63,345 bases of DNA from Sphingopyxis terrae subsp. terrae NBRC 15098 (GCF_001598815.1 NZ_BCZQ01000031.1:1-63345); one strand, 5' to 3'. Shown: positions 1 to 8,119, counted from the stretch's first letter. Program-made: numbers and translations. Notes: a model not told the origin generated them from the letters alone.

Positions 1-249
1 ATTGCCGAGATCGGAAGCGGCCTCGTCTGCGCCCATCTCGGGCTACCGAACGAGCTGCATGACAATCATGCCAGCTATGTCGCCCACTGGCTCGGCATCC
101 TGCGCGCCGACAAGACCGCGATCATCCACGCCGCTTCCAAGGCCGAGCAGGCCTTCAATTATCTGCGCGCCTTCGGGGCGACCGAGGTCGGGACCGTTTC
201 CGCGGACGTTCGGCCCGGGTCCGCTGGGCAACTCGCAGAGGCCGCCTGA
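1..249 (+). CDS. ArdC-like antirestriction protein, C-terminal fragment (partial)
   Basis: Frame 1 is open from the window edge to a TGA at 247-249, giving 82 residues of a protein whose start lies outside. The fragment contains the pattern EIGSGLVCAHLG, then NHASYVAHWLGILRADK, then a helix with ASKAEQAFNYL. This is the usual C-terminal end of ArdC-type proteins (ssDNA-binding N-terminal domain plus zincin-like metallopeptidase domain), which protect incoming plasmid DNA from restriction. The E in the EIGS segment would be the third zinc ligand of the zincin fold by family knowledge. It is the first of several leading-region genes on the + strand. A longer reading frame that crosses this segment in another frame is a shadow. 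Confidence 0.8.
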   Translation: MAEIGSGLVCAHLGLPNELHDNHASYVAHWLGILRADKTAIIHAASKAEQAFNYLRAFGATEVGTVSADVRPGSAGQLAEAA

Positions 250-289
250 CCCGGCGCTTTCCTCCATTCAATTGACAAGGAGTTCAGTC

Positions 290-898
290 ATGGGATGGCT
301 CACCATGCCTTTTGCCTCGATGGGCGGGCACCCCACCGCCAAGGCTTATCTCGATGCCCAATTCACCTACACGCGCGAGGTCGATGGCGGCTCCAAAGGG
401 CTGAGGGTTCTGGCTTCATCCTGTCCCCAGAACCGCACCTACTATGCTGCCACCCAGGTCATGACCAATGGCGTCGGCGGCGAGATCTTTGCCATCGTCT
501 GCAAGGTCCACTGGTGCCCCGGCAGCAAGACCGGCGAACAGTTCGGCTATAAGGACATGGAGGAATCCATGGGTCCTTGTGAGGACGGTTGTCCGCAGAG
601 CATCCTCGATCTCCTGACCCCGACAGACAATGGTCACGCCCAAGACTGGCGTCGCCGTTGCCGCGCCCGGCTCGAGCGGCGCACCCGCAAGATCGAGGAT
701 GGCGACCGGATCAGGCTCGAAACGCCGCTCGAGTTCGTCGACGGACATACCGGGTCGGAGTTCATCGTCGAGAAGCGCGGCCGACGGGTCAGCTTCCGTG
801 ATCCCGAGACCTGCCAACGCTACCGGATCACGGGCTTCCGTGACCGGGCATGGCAGTTGGTGCCGGTGACCAAGGTCCATAAGACCATCTTTGCCTGA
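290..898 (+). CDS. DUF6927-like conserved hypothetical protein
   Basis: This 202-residue protein starts MGWLTMPFASMGGHPTAKAY, a beginning I associate with the DUF6927 family of mobile-element proteins; its function is unknown. The reading frame is open far upstream, but the start at 290 is chosen because AAGGAG (277-282) sits just before it and the preceding gene ends at 249. The protein has several cysteines (SSCPQN, IVCKVHWCPG, GPCEDGCP) that could bind metal, and a basic C-terminal half that looks like a small beta domain. It follows the ArdC-like gene by 40 bases and is probably co-transcribed. The family name is from memory. Confidence 0.75.
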   Translation: MGWLTMPFASMGGHPTAKAYLDAQFTYTREVDGGSKGLRVLASSCPQNRTYYAATQVMTNGVGGEIFAIVCKVHWCPGSKTGEQFGYKDMEESMGPCEDGCPQSILDLLTPTDNGHAQDWRRRCRARLERRTRKIEDGDRIRLETPLEFVDGHTGSEFIVEKRGRRVSFRDPETCQRYRITGFRDRAWQLVPVTKVHKTIFA

Positions 899-940
899 GG
901 CGCCTTGCCTGTATCAGGCCTCCATCGACGAGGAGCACCC

Positions 941-1141
941 ATGTTCGCCCAGACTGACGACTTGTCACCCAAGCGTTTCCTGCTCTGCAGCCGAGAGAAC
1001 GCCAACCGCGTGGCGTCGCGATTGTTCGACGAGCGGTGCGAGCCGCTGAGCATCGTGCGCACGGTCAATCCACTCCAACCCTTCCGCGTCTGCAGCTCGC
1101 CGTCAGCCACCGACATGGTCGAGGTGGAGATGGTTTCGTGA
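941..1141 (+). CDS. small hypothetical protein (66 aa)
   Basis: An ATG at 941 preceded by GAGGAG (930-935) opens a 66-residue frame that ends at TGA 1139-1141 and overlaps the next start codon by one base (TGATG), so the two genes are probably translationally coupled. I do not recognise a family. The protein is mixed and polar (begins MFAQTDDLSPKRFLLCSREN) with no signal peptide or membrane segment. An upstream in-frame start at 905 has no ribosome binding site and is less likely. Confidence 0.6.
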   Translation: MFAQTDDLSPKRFLLCSRENANRVASRLFDERCEPLSIVRTVNPLQPFRVCSSPSATDMVEVEMVS

Positions 1142-1647
1142 TGCGGCACACGACCGGCCTCATGCTCGCGGCGCTTGCCATGACCGCCGCGGCGTCGTCG
1201 GCGAGGCCGCAAACCTTCGATGCGCAAGCCCGAGCCCTCGACGGCGATACGGTCGCGGTGAATTTCAGGCTGCTTGGGGTTGATGCGTTCGAGCGCCGGC
1301 AGCTGTGTCAGAAGGTCGCCGGCTGCTGGCAATGCGGCAAGGCCGCACAGGATTTCGCGGCGAATGCGCTCCGCTCGAAGAAAGCAACGATCCAGCTGAC
1401 GCCCTCGTCCAGCTACGGTCGCCCAGTCGCAATCGTGACCGTCGATGGGCAGGATCTTGGCGAACGGATGATCCGCGCCGGCCTCGCCGTGCCCGAGACC
1501 CAATATCTGCGCGGCGATTCGGCCCGAGCGGCGCGATATCAGTCGGCATTCACCCAGGCGAGAGCCCGCAGGGCAGGGGCCTTTGCCGGGACGTGGCTCG
1601 AACCGTCCCGTTGGCGGCATGGCGAAAGGCTGCGCTGCGAGCGCTGA
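1141..1647 (+). CDS. secreted thermonuclease-family (SNase-like) nuclease
   Basis: The 168-residue protein begins with a short basic stretch and a hydrophobic segment (LMLAALAMTAAASSA) that reads as a signal peptide. The mature part has DGDTVAVNFRLLGVDAFE, matching the staphylococcal nuclease core with the calcium-binding Asp, catalytic Arg (RLLG) and Glu (DAFER), then YGRPVAIVTVDGQDLGERMIRAGLA, the second conserved block with another catalytic Arg. Three cysteines (QLCQKVAGCWQCG) are typical of the alphaproteobacterial plasmid variety. Such nucleases cut single- and double-stranded nucleic acid in the periplasm. The ATG overlaps the stop of the preceding small gene by one base. Confidence 0.82.
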   Translation: MRHTTGLMLAALAMTAAASSARPQTFDAQARALDGDTVAVNFRLLGVDAFERRQLCQKVAGCWQCGKAAQDFAANALRSKKATIQLTPSSSYGRPVAIVTVDGQDLGERMIRAGLAVPETQYLRGDSARAARYQSAFTQARARRAGAFAGTWLEPSRWRHGERLRCER

Positions 1648-1651
1648 CGAT

Positions 1652-2140
1652 TCAGTCGATCAGCGCGGGGTCCGCCCACCAGGACGGGCCCTGCTCGAAA
1701 TCGGCATCCAACTTGACCATCGGCCCGTCGGGCGAATCGGCCACATAGGGATTGGTCAGCGGCATCCGCGAACCCTTCCGCCGCTTCTGCTCGCCCGCGA
1801 CCCGGCCACGGCGCTCAAGAAGGTCTTCAAGCCATTCGAGATCGTCGAGCATCGCGACAACGCCCCGTCCTGCGAGGCAGAAATAGACGCAGCGCTGGAA
1901 ATCGTCCGCCCCATCGTTCGCGAGGATCGCAGTCAGTTTTGCCTTGCCCGAGGGCTCGCCCTCATGGACCCAGGCCACCGCCTGTCGCAGCTCGCGCACT
2001 GAATAATAGGCGTCCTCGACGTCCATGCCGATCGACGCGTTCGCGATCATCCGGCGCGTCGGCCGATTCTCGGCATCCAGCGCCGCGTCGCGCAGCGTGA
2101 TGTCGAGGTCGAAGCGGTCGCGAAATTTGTCTGTCGTCAT
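1652..2140 (-). CDS. conserved hypothetical protein (162 aa)
   Basis: This is the only minus-strand gene in the first 13 kb. The frame is open further upstream, but the ATG at 2138-2140 has a good AGGAG on the minus strand a few bases before it, and the protein from there (MTTDKFRDRFDLDITLRD...) looks like a normal soluble protein. It is rich in acidic and basic residues (a basic ERRGRVAGEQKRRKGSR segment near the C-terminal third) and has no membrane segment. I do not recognise the family. It converges with the nuclease gene, their ends being 4 bases apart, and is divergent from the DpdA-like gene, so its promoter would lie in 2141-2218. Confidence 0.65.
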   Translation of the reverse strand: MTTDKFRDRFDLDITLRDAALDAENRPTRRMIANASIGMDVEDAYYSVRELRQAVAWVHEGEPSGKAKLTAILANDGADDFQRCVYFCLAGRGVVAMLDDLEWLEDLLERRGRVAGEQKRRKGSRMPLTNPYVADSPDGPMVKLDADFEQGPSWWADPALID

Positions 2141-2218
2141 GGCGAATCTCCTGCGCGACGGAACGTAACGTGAACATCCGAGGCCGTCAACCGCGACCGC
2201 CATTCCATGGAGCACCCC

Positions 2219-3193
2219 ATGTCGATCGAGGTCATCGTCGGACTTCCGCATCTCGGTGAGGGCCCGATCCTCGCGCGGGCACGGTCGTTGCGCCAAGCCG
2301 CGCTCATTTCCGCAAACTGCCTCTCCCGCTGGTCCGAGAAGCGGGGCTGGCGGGAATGGATCGGATGGCGGCTGCGCCACCTCGCCAACGCTGATGGTCT
2401 CGCGGCACTTTGTCTTGATTCCGCCGGCTTCGTCGCCACCGCCCGCTATGGCGGGTTTCCCTGGTCGCTTCCCGACTATGTCGCGCTGGCCGCGGCCTAC
2501 CCGTTCCGCTGGTGGGCCAGTGCCGACTATTGCGTCGAGGCCGAGATCGTGCGCGATCGTGAAGTGGTCATCGACCGCATTTCGCGGACCATTCGCGCCA
2601 ATCGCGATTGCCGCAGGCTCGCTGAAGATCACGATATTGGCGCAACCTTGATGCCTGTCATCCAAGGCCGCCTGCCCGAGGACTATGGGCGTTGTGTCGA
2701 CGCTCTATGGATGGCGATGAAACCCGGCGCCCTTATCGGCGTCGGCAGCATGTGCCGCCGGCCCGTTCACGGACCCGAAGGGTTGATCGCCGTTATCGAT
2801 CATCTCGACCAGATCCTGCCGGTGGGCGTGCGTCTTCACGTCTTCGGCGCCAAGGGCGAGGTGCTGCCCTTCCTTCTCCCGTTCAGCCACCGCGTCGCTT
2901 CGATCGACAGCCAAGCTTACGGCATCGGCGCCCGCCAGTCGGCACGCAAGGCCGGAGTCTCGAAGACCGACCGCTTTGTCGCCCAACACCTCGAAGACTG
3001 GGTCGGCGCCCAGCACGACCGGCTCTCACGGCGGCCGCGACGCCTTCCGTCGATCGCGCATCTGTCGATCGACGTGACACCGAGCGATTCGTGGGAAGCG
3101 GCGATTGCCCAGGCCCGCGCAGAAATCCGCGCCCTGATCGAGTCCGGCGATCTCGACCATGATGAGCTGACCTTCCCGTGGATCGAGCAATAG
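2219..3193 (+). CDS. DpdA-like tRNA-guanine-transglycosylase fold protein (predicted DNA deazaguanine insertion)
   Basis: The 324-residue protein has the two signatures of the tRNA-guanine transglycosylase TIM barrel: LDSAGF (Asp67), in place of the usual DSGGF base-binding loop, and, after IQGRLPEDYGRC (149-159) and a LIGVGSM strand, a late-barrel Asp at VASIDSQAYG (Asp230), where the nucleophile lies. It has no CxCxxC zinc motif, unlike bacterial tRNA enzymes, and is short. Those traits fit the DpdA/DUF7221 branch, which swaps guanine in DNA for 7-deazaguanine bases. The start is set by GGAG at 2209-2212, six bases before ATG 2219; an ATG at 2207 overlaps that site and is rejected. It opens a run of same-strand genes with Mom-like and PP-loop members. 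DNA rather than tRNA as substrate is inference. Confidence 0.68.
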   Translation: MSIEVIVGLPHLGEGPILARARSLRQAALISANCLSRWSEKRGWREWIGWRLRHLANADGLAALCLDSAGFVATARYGGFPWSLPDYVALAAAYPFRWWASADYCVEAEIVRDREVVIDRISRTIRANRDCRRLAEDHDIGATLMPVIQGRLPEDYGRCVDALWMAMKPGALIGVGSMCRRPVHGPEGLIAVIDHLDQILPVGVRLHVFGAKGEVLPFLLPFSHRVASIDSQAYGIGARQSARKAGVSKTDRFVAQHLEDWVGAQHDRLSRRPRRLPSIAHLSIDVTPSDSWEAAIAQARAEIRALIESGDLDHDELTFPWIEQ

Positions 3194-3297
3194 GCGGCCG
3201 ACATCTACCGGGACGGCTTCGCCAGCTGACCGGAGAGAAAGGAGAGAGGGGGAGGGGCGGTTGAGCCGATTGGTGCTCGAGACCGGAGAATCTCCCC

Positions 3298-3942
3298 ATG
3301 ACTTACGACGTCGCCATGCGCCACCAGCAAGCGCTTGATCCTAGCTCGCTGATCACAATCGGCACCACTCTCCACGCCATCGGCGCCGCGATCAAGGACT
3401 GCCGCAATGCTGGCAAGGATGCCGAAACCGATCCTGCCGTGATCCTGCTCGTCCGCCATCTCAATGCGGTGTGCGAGGGTCGGCCGTCCAGCCTGGAGCT
3501 TCGCCGCACCTGCATGGGCCAGATCGCCGAAATTCGCCGGACCCCGGTACTACGAAACCTGGCCTATCGCGGTGTCAGCTATGACGAGGCCGCCAAGCGG
3601 CTTTTCCATTCCGAGGGCCGCTCCGCGATGCGGCGCCTGGCCGGCGCCCTGGGTCTTTCCGACGGAAGCTACGACATTCGCTCCAACAAGGGCGGCCCCG
3701 CGGTCTCCGGCGAAATCACGCTCCATGGCGAGGAGGCCTGGGTGCAGCTCTCGCTGGGCTGTTCGGGCCAAGGCCGGGAAGTCCTCTATCGCCGGGTTAG
3801 CGGCCGCGACGACCACTGCGGCGATCGCAATCACTGGGCATCGGTCAATGACCTCATGGCGCCCGACCGTTTCGCCGCCCGCCTGGTGCGCGACCTGCGC
3901 CTTACCTCGCCGGTTGAACAGCCCATGCGCCTCTTTGCCTGA
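3298..3942 (+). CDS. conserved hypothetical protein (214 aa) in the modification cluster
   Basis: The frame starts at an ATG with GGAGA (3285-3289) upstream and ends 20 bases before the next gene. I do not recognise a domain. The N-terminal half is helical (ITIGTTLHAIGAAIKDC) and the C-terminal half has a mixed stretch with paired Cys and His residues (GCSGQGREVLYRR, DDHCGDRNHW) that could bind a metal, ending in a short basic helix. There is no signal peptide or membrane segment, so it is probably cytoplasmic. Its place between the DpdA-like and DUF6884-like genes, on the same strand with short gaps, suggests a shared transcript and perhaps a shared task. Confidence 0.65.
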   Translation: MTYDVAMRHQQALDPSSLITIGTTLHAIGAAIKDCRNAGKDAETDPAVILLVRHLNAVCEGRPSSLELRRTCMGQIAEIRRTPVLRNLAYRGVSYDEAAKRLFHSEGRSAMRRLAGALGLSDGSYDIRSNKGGPAVSGEITLHGEEAWVQLSLGCSGQGREVLYRRVSGRDDHCGDRNHWASVNDLMAPDRFAARLVRDLRLTSPVEQPMRLFA

Positions 3943-3962
3943 CGTCGACGGAGGCCGAGCAT

Positions 3963-5246
3963 ATGATCCGTGCCGAGAATATTTCCCCCTTCGATCCCTG
4001 CTCGACCGCCACCTGGCTAGCCCGTGGCCGCGCGCCCGATCACGCAGAGGCGCTCGCGAGAGCCTGGCGCGACTATCCCGACCTGCCGCCGACATCTGCG
4101 GCGGCAGACCGCATGGCGCGCACCCGTGCGCGTGTCGAAGCGATGAAGCCGGTCAACGATGCCATTGCCGCACAGGCCGAGGCCGAGCGCCAGGCACGCA
4201 ATTTCAGCTTCACCGAGGAGCGCGCCATCGCTGGACGCGGCGACGAGCGCGACACGGCGATCCTGCGCGGCAGGGACCGTTATGGCTATGACTGGAACCA
4301 GGCGATCCGCTATGCCGATGGCTGGCATGCGGCTCAGGCGGGTTGGAATCATCGCGCGCCATCCAAATCCGTAGAGCGGCCGGCCTATGATCGCGGGTTC
4401 GCCGACGGTGGCGGCGACGTCGATGATCTCTTCGATGCGGCCCGCCGAACCAATCTCGCCGCCGAACGAACGCCTATCCGGCTGCGCCCCCAAATAGCGG
4501 CGCGATCGTTCCCCTCGGATTGGCCGAAACCCAGCGACGGGCCTCGACCGACAGCGTGGTCACGCCGGGTCATCATCCTTGGCGATCACCCGGCATCGGC
4601 GCTTGGTCGAGGCGAGATCTTCGAGCGTTTTCGCGAGACGGGAGGTCGCTACGGCGGCCGTGCGATCATCCTCACGGCGGCCCACGGCTTCATTTCCGGC
4701 GCGTCCACCGTGCCAGACGGCGACGAACTGACGGCGGCTCGTGCCGATGAACTCATTGCCAGTGCCGAGCAGGAAGATCGTCTTCGCGCGCTTCTGGCGG
4801 GCATGGACGTTGAGGACATCCTTGTCGCACTACATGGAGAATATCTGAGGGTTATCGACGCTCACGCCGCCGCACTACCGACCTGCCGGAATCGGGAGCG
4901 CACTCGCAACACACCGCTGCAGGTCAAGGCGCATGTAAAGCTATGGATGGGCCGAGGCCGCAAGGCCGGGAAGAATGTCGGCGCAGGCCACATTCGTTGG
5001 TCCAAGGCGACCAAGGGCCTCACCGCCAAGCTCGGCGAGCTTACAGCGCGCTATCAGGGGCCAGCGCCTGGAAAAGGCCATCTCCTTTCGATCGAACAGT
5101 GCGGCGCACTGGCGCACGGCTTCACCAGCTCTGACGGCGACCTGCTAGTTCCGACCATTGTCGTCGGAAGCAAGGCCCGGCTGCGCGACGAGATGGCGCG
5201 CGCGCTTCGCTTGTTCGGCGGGGCGACGAGGTTCGCCGCCCGCTAG
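3963..5246 (+). CDS. hypothetical protein with a possible DUF6884-like C-terminal domain
   Basis: The 427-residue protein has a helical, Ala/Arg-rich N-terminal third and a middle part from about residue 200 reading RRVIILGDHPASALGRGEIF, then AIILTAAHGFISGA and a segment ending LVALHGEYLRVIDA. That order (a strand, a sensing loop, then an 'LSAxHG' loop and a final 'xxxGxxYxxxI' helix) resembles DUF6884-type domains often found beside transglycosylase-family enzymes. The last 100 residues are basic (KLWMGRGRKAGKNVG) and may bind nucleic acid. GGAGG at 3950-3954 precedes the ATG at 3963. The domain call is by eye and uncertain. Confidence 0.6.
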   Translation: MIRAENISPFDPCSTATWLARGRAPDHAEALARAWRDYPDLPPTSAAADRMARTRARVEAMKPVNDAIAAQAEAERQARNFSFTEERAIAGRGDERDTAILRGRDRYGYDWNQAIRYADGWHAAQAGWNHRAPSKSVERPAYDRGFADGGGDVDDLFDAARRTNLAAERTPIRLRPQIAARSFPSDWPKPSDGPRPTAWSRRVIILGDHPASALGRGEIFERFRETGGRYGGRAIILTAAHGFISGASTVPDGDELTAARADELIASAEQEDRLRALLAGMDVEDILVALHGEYLRVIDAHAAALPTCRNRERTRNTPLQVKAHVKLWMGRGRKAGKNVGAGHIRWSKATKGLTAKLGELTARYQGPAPGKGHLLSIEQCGALAHGFTSSDGDLLVPTIVVGSKARLRDEMARALRLFGGATRFAAR

Positions 5247-5264
5247 TCTCTGGGGACCCAAAGC

Positions 5265-6098
5265 ATGGAAACGACCCGCAGCCAGCGCTGGCGCGAACGC
5301 CGGGCGCTATGGGCTCGTGATCTCACGGTCATCGACCCTAAATCCTACACTGTCGAGATCATCGACCATCACCTCGCGCGTGCTTTCATCGAGTGCCACC
5401 ATTATCTCCCGAGTTACCCCGCGGCCCAACTCGCCGTCGGGCTCTATGGCACCGGGGCCTCGCTCGAAGGGGTCGCCGTCTTCGCCGTGCCAACCACCGG
5501 CGCGGTGATAACACGGCACACCGGCTTTTCCGATCCGGACCGCGGCTGCGTGCTGGCACGTCTGATCCTGACAGACGCAGTGCCCCAAAACGGGGAGAGC
5601 TTCTTCGTCGCGCGGGCCTTTCGCCATCTCCGTCGTGAGAAGCCTGGCATCGAGGCCGTGGTTTCCTACAGCGATCCAGGCGTCGGACATATTGGCCGCG
5701 TCTACTGCGCGCTCTCGGCAGCCCACCGGGCGGTCACGAGGCCACGGACCGTCCTGCGCGCCGGAAACACGACGATCGCTGGGCGGACGCTCTCAAAGAT
5801 CCGTCTCGGCGAACGAGGCCATTCCGGTGCGATCGATCAGCTCGTTTCGCTTGGCCTGCCGGCGCCGGGGTTCGGGGAGACACCTGCGGCATGGCTCTGG
5901 CGGCTCCAGCGCGACCGCCACCTCCTGCGCCATCAGCAGCCGGGTCTCTACGCCTATTGCTTCGAGCTGACGCGCGAAGCCCGTCGTAACGGCCGCGCGC
6001 TGCCGCGCCTGCCTTACCCCAAAGCCCTGCCACTGGCCCATCCGACCTTTCAGTTCGACCTCCCTGACGAGGCCGAGGGCCGCGCAGCCGGCGAATAG
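5265..6098 (+). CDS. Mom-like DNA-modification GNAT-fold protein (predicted)
   Basis: The 277-residue protein carries the conserved run HHYLPSYPAAQLAVGLYG, then GVAVFAVPTTG, then a GESFFVARAFRHLRREKP segment, then AVVSYSDPGVGHIGRVYCALS, ending with a TLSKIR motif. I know this order from phage and plasmid proteins related to Mu Mom, a GNAT-fold enzyme that puts a carbamoylmethyl-type group on adenine in DNA to block restriction. The catalytic chemistry here cannot be read from sequence. It begins 18 bases after the preceding gene and precedes the PP-loop ATPase. It could also act on a base inserted by the DpdA-like enzyme; that is inference. Confidence 0.6.
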   Translation: METTRSQRWRERRALWARDLTVIDPKSYTVEIIDHHLARAFIECHHYLPSYPAAQLAVGLYGTGASLEGVAVFAVPTTGAVITRHTGFSDPDRGCVLARLILTDAVPQNGESFFVARAFRHLRREKPGIEAVVSYSDPGVGHIGRVYCALSAAHRAVTRPRTVLRAGNTTIAGRTLSKIRLGERGHSGAIDQLVSLGLPAPGFGETPAAWLWRLQRDRHLLRHQQPGLYAYCFELTREARRNGRALPRLPYPKALPLAHPTFQFDLPDEAEGRAAGE

Positions 6099-6157
6099 CG
6101 AGGGGAGGGGGGTTTTCGAGGTCGCGGCGATGGGCCGCGATCGAGGCTGAGAACCCC

Positions 6158-7108
6158 ATGCACATTCCCAACAGCACGCGGTTGGTGGACACCATCCTGG
6201 TCGCTGCCCCGCCGCCCGTCGTCCTCGCCTATGGTATCGGCGTCGATTCAACGGCCCTCCTTGTCGAACTCGAGGCAAGGGGCGAACCGCCCGATCTTGT
6301 TCTTTCCGCCGATCCCGGCGCCGAGAAGCCCGAGACCTACGAATTTCAGGCGATCATGGCCCGGTGGATGGCCGCTCGCGGCATCCCCTACGAGATCGTC
6401 CGCTATGTGCCGCGGCGGTTCAAGAACTGGCCGCCCTATTTCACGATCCTGGAGAATGTCCTGACCAATGCGACGCTTCCCAGCATCAGCATGGGACGCC
6501 ATAGCTGTTCGCTCAAATGGAAGGTGGCTCCCCAGGATACCTTCCTAAAGCAATGGGCACCGGCCCAGGCCGCATGGGCGCGCGGGCAACGGGTCATCCG
6601 CCTCATCGGCTATGACGCGTCCCCAGCGGACAGCCGCCGCTATGCCCATGCCGCGACGATCGACGACCCTCTCTTCGATTGCCGATGCCCGCTCCGCGAC
6701 TGGAACTGGACACGCGATCGCTGTGTAGCGCGCATCGTCGAGGCTGGATTGCCCGTTCCGCCCAAGTCGAGCTGCTTCTTTTGCGGCGCGATCCGACCCG
6801 AGGAGGTGCGCGCGCTCCCGCAATGGTGCCTGCGTCTCATCGTCCTCATTGAGGCCCGCGCGGAACCACGACTGCGCACCGTCGAGGGACTCTGGCGCCG
6901 CTCGACCAAGACGAAGCCGGGGAAGATTACCGATTTCATCCGCGCCGAGCGCTTGCTCGCCGAGGCCGAGGTCGCGGCGATCCAGCGCGACGCCCCGACC
7001 GACCTCATCCGCTTCCAGGACGCCGCCAGCTTCGTGCCGCTCTCCGAGCGCCCGACCATGGAGGCCTGGATCGACAGCTTCAATGCCGGACTCAAGGAGG
7101 CAGCATGA
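6158..7108 (+). CDS. PP-loop ATP pyrophosphatase, PAPS-reductase/QueC/DndC-like
   Basis: The 316-residue protein has a PP-loop at residues 26-32 (GIGVDST, in place of SGGxDS) followed by a conserved SADPGAEKPETY strand-loop, as in the N-type ATP pyrophosphatases of the PAPS reductase superfamily. A cysteine set is visible: Cys117 in GRHSCSLKWK, Cys175/Cys177, Cys189 and a C-x-x-C at 206-209 (SSCFFCG), which could hold zinc or an Fe-S cluster. Enzymes of this group adenylate a carboxylate or handle sulfur (QueC in deazaguanine synthesis, DndC in DNA phosphorothioation). Its 3' end overlaps the DUF3768 gene by 4 bases (ATGA). Which reaction it performs is unknown. Confidence 0.72.
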   Translation: MHIPNSTRLVDTILVAAPPPVVLAYGIGVDSTALLVELEARGEPPDLVLSADPGAEKPETYEFQAIMARWMAARGIPYEIVRYVPRRFKNWPPYFTILENVLTNATLPSISMGRHSCSLKWKVAPQDTFLKQWAPAQAAWARGQRVIRLIGYDASPADSRRYAHAATIDDPLFDCRCPLRDWNWTRDRCVARIVEAGLPVPPKSSCFFCGAIRPEEVRALPQWCLRLIVLIEARAEPRLRTVEGLWRRSTKTKPGKITDFIRAERLLAEAEVAAIQRDAPTDLIRFQDAASFVPLSERPTMEAWIDSFNAGLKEAA

Positions 7109-7455
7109 CCGACCAGACGACCCGCATCGCCGAGCTCAACGACCTTTGTCGGCTCGGCCTCGACCGCACGGCGCGAACCGTCATCACCGCCACCTACCTC
7201 GCGGCGCTGACCGAGGCCGAAGGGCCCGAAGCAGAGATCCTCGCCCAGGCCGAGGTGCTTGGGGCCGTTCGCCGCTACGCTTTCGCGCCCCAGGACGGCC
7301 CCGAGCGAGCGCGCGGCGAGCTGATCCTTCGAGGCCGAACCGTCCGCTTCACGATCGACTATTACGATCGGGCGCTCGAATGGGGGTCCGAAAACCCGGC
7401 CGACCCCAGCGTCACGACACGGGTCATGACGATCATGCTTCCCGGCGACGACTAG
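7105..7455 (+). CDS. DUF3768-like protein
   Basis: The 116-residue protein begins with RIAELNDLCR and ends with FTIDYYDRALEWGSENPADP followed by VTTRVMTIML, both hallmarks of the DUF3768 family that is common in alphaproteobacterial plasmids and integrative elements; function unknown. Its ATG overlaps the stop of the PP-loop gene (ATGA), which implies translational coupling and a shared operon. An AAGGAGG lies just before the start (7094-7100). The classic middle block of the family (FTPDNDPYGEHDFG) is not obvious here, so this is a divergent member. Confidence 0.78.
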   Translation: MTDQTTRIAELNDLCRLGLDRTARTVITATYLAALTEAEGPEAEILAQAEVLGAVRRYAFAPQDGPERARGELILRGRTVRFTIDYYDRALEWGSENPADPSVTTRVMTIMLPGDD

Positions 7456-7498
7456 GCTGTCTCGTTTCCCCCTTCAACAGATCATCAGGAGAAATGCA

Positions 7499-7693
7499 AT
7501 GCGTCGGATCACGCCGGCGACGCCCGAGCATGGGCAAGCGATCGCGATTGCAGTTGAGCGTTTGCGCGAAGCCCGTACCTTGTTGCGCCAGGCCGGTGCC
7601 CGTCAGGCTGCCTCGGCCGCAGGCAAGGCGATCAGCAGCGCCGAGGGCGCTGCGCGTCATGTTCAACATCGTATTCGGAGGACATGTGGATGA
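7499..7693 (+). CDS. small Ala/Arg-rich hypothetical protein (64 aa)
   Basis: AGGAG (7487-7491) precedes the ATG at 7499. The product is helical and rich in Ala and Arg (VERLREARTLLRQAGARQAA), with no membrane segment. It overlaps the next gene: TGA 7691-7693 shares bases with the ATG at 7690, so coupling is likely. I do not recognise the family; it could be a small nucleic-acid-binding protein, but that is only a guess from composition. Confidence 0.5.
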   Translation: MRRITPATPEHGQAIAIAVERLREARTLLRQAGARQAASAAGKAISSAEGAARHVQHRIRRTCG

Positions 7694-8019
7694 GCCGTCA
7701 CGATCTCCAGCCCAAGGCCGATCAGCCCCATGTCGTGTGCGCCACCATCGGTTGGGACAGGCCATTGCAGACGTTTTTCGCGCAGGTCTTCTTCGTCACG
7801 GAGGACGAGCCCGAGGAAGGGGAGGCTCTCATCTGGATCGGCACCGAGCCTGGCGAGCTGCTGACACCAGAGGCCGCGATCGCGATTGTCGAGCCGCATG
7901 CCATTGTCCCGGAAGATCTCGCCGTCAGGCTAGGGGACGAGATGCGCGAGACGATCGGCGTCAAGGACGGATCCCACCAAGCGGCGGCGAAGCGTAGGCT
8001 CTTCGGATCGGTCCACTAG
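7690..8019 (+). CDS. conserved hypothetical protein (109 aa)
   Basis: Two in-frame ATGs are possible, at 7684 and 7690. GGAGGA (7677-7682) is one base from the first and seven from the second, so 7690 is chosen; it also makes an ATGA overlap with the preceding gene. The protein (MSRHDLQPKADQPHVVCATI...) has a compact alpha/beta look, with a conserved-seeming GWDRPLQTFFAQVF segment and an acidic EEGEALIWIGTEPGEL strand. I believe this type of small protein is common in sphingomonad mobile elements but cannot name the family. It ends 117 bases before the toxin-antitoxin pair. Confidence 0.62.
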   Translation: MSRHDLQPKADQPHVVCATIGWDRPLQTFFAQVFFVTEDEPEEGEALIWIGTEPGELLTPEAAIAIVEPHAIVPEDLAVRLGDEMRETIGVKDGSHQAAAKRRLFGSVH

Positions 8020-8086
8020 CAGGCCGTCCTGCCGGTTGGACGATGGTCACTCCCACTTCGCCGATCACAATGGACTCGCAATCTCT

Positions 8087-8119
8087 GCTATTTGTGTTAT
8101 ATGGAGCACACGATATAGC
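8087..8119. promoter_or_regulatory. candidate promoter/operator of the RES-Xre pair
   Basis: An AT-rich patch in an otherwise GC-rich stretch lies just before the antitoxin gene. GCTATTTGTGT (8087-8097) and ACACGATATAGC (8108-8119) form an imperfect inverted repeat around a TTATAT box that could be a -10 element. Autoregulation through such an operator is normal for Xre antitoxins; the assignment here is by position and symmetry only. Confidence 0.35.

Noticed and set aside
2..289. Upstream part of a long + frame that continues into the DUF6927-like gene
   Set aside because: It overlaps the ArdC-like coding end in another frame and has low-complexity Ser/Pro/Arg composition; the real start is at 290 with a ribosome site.
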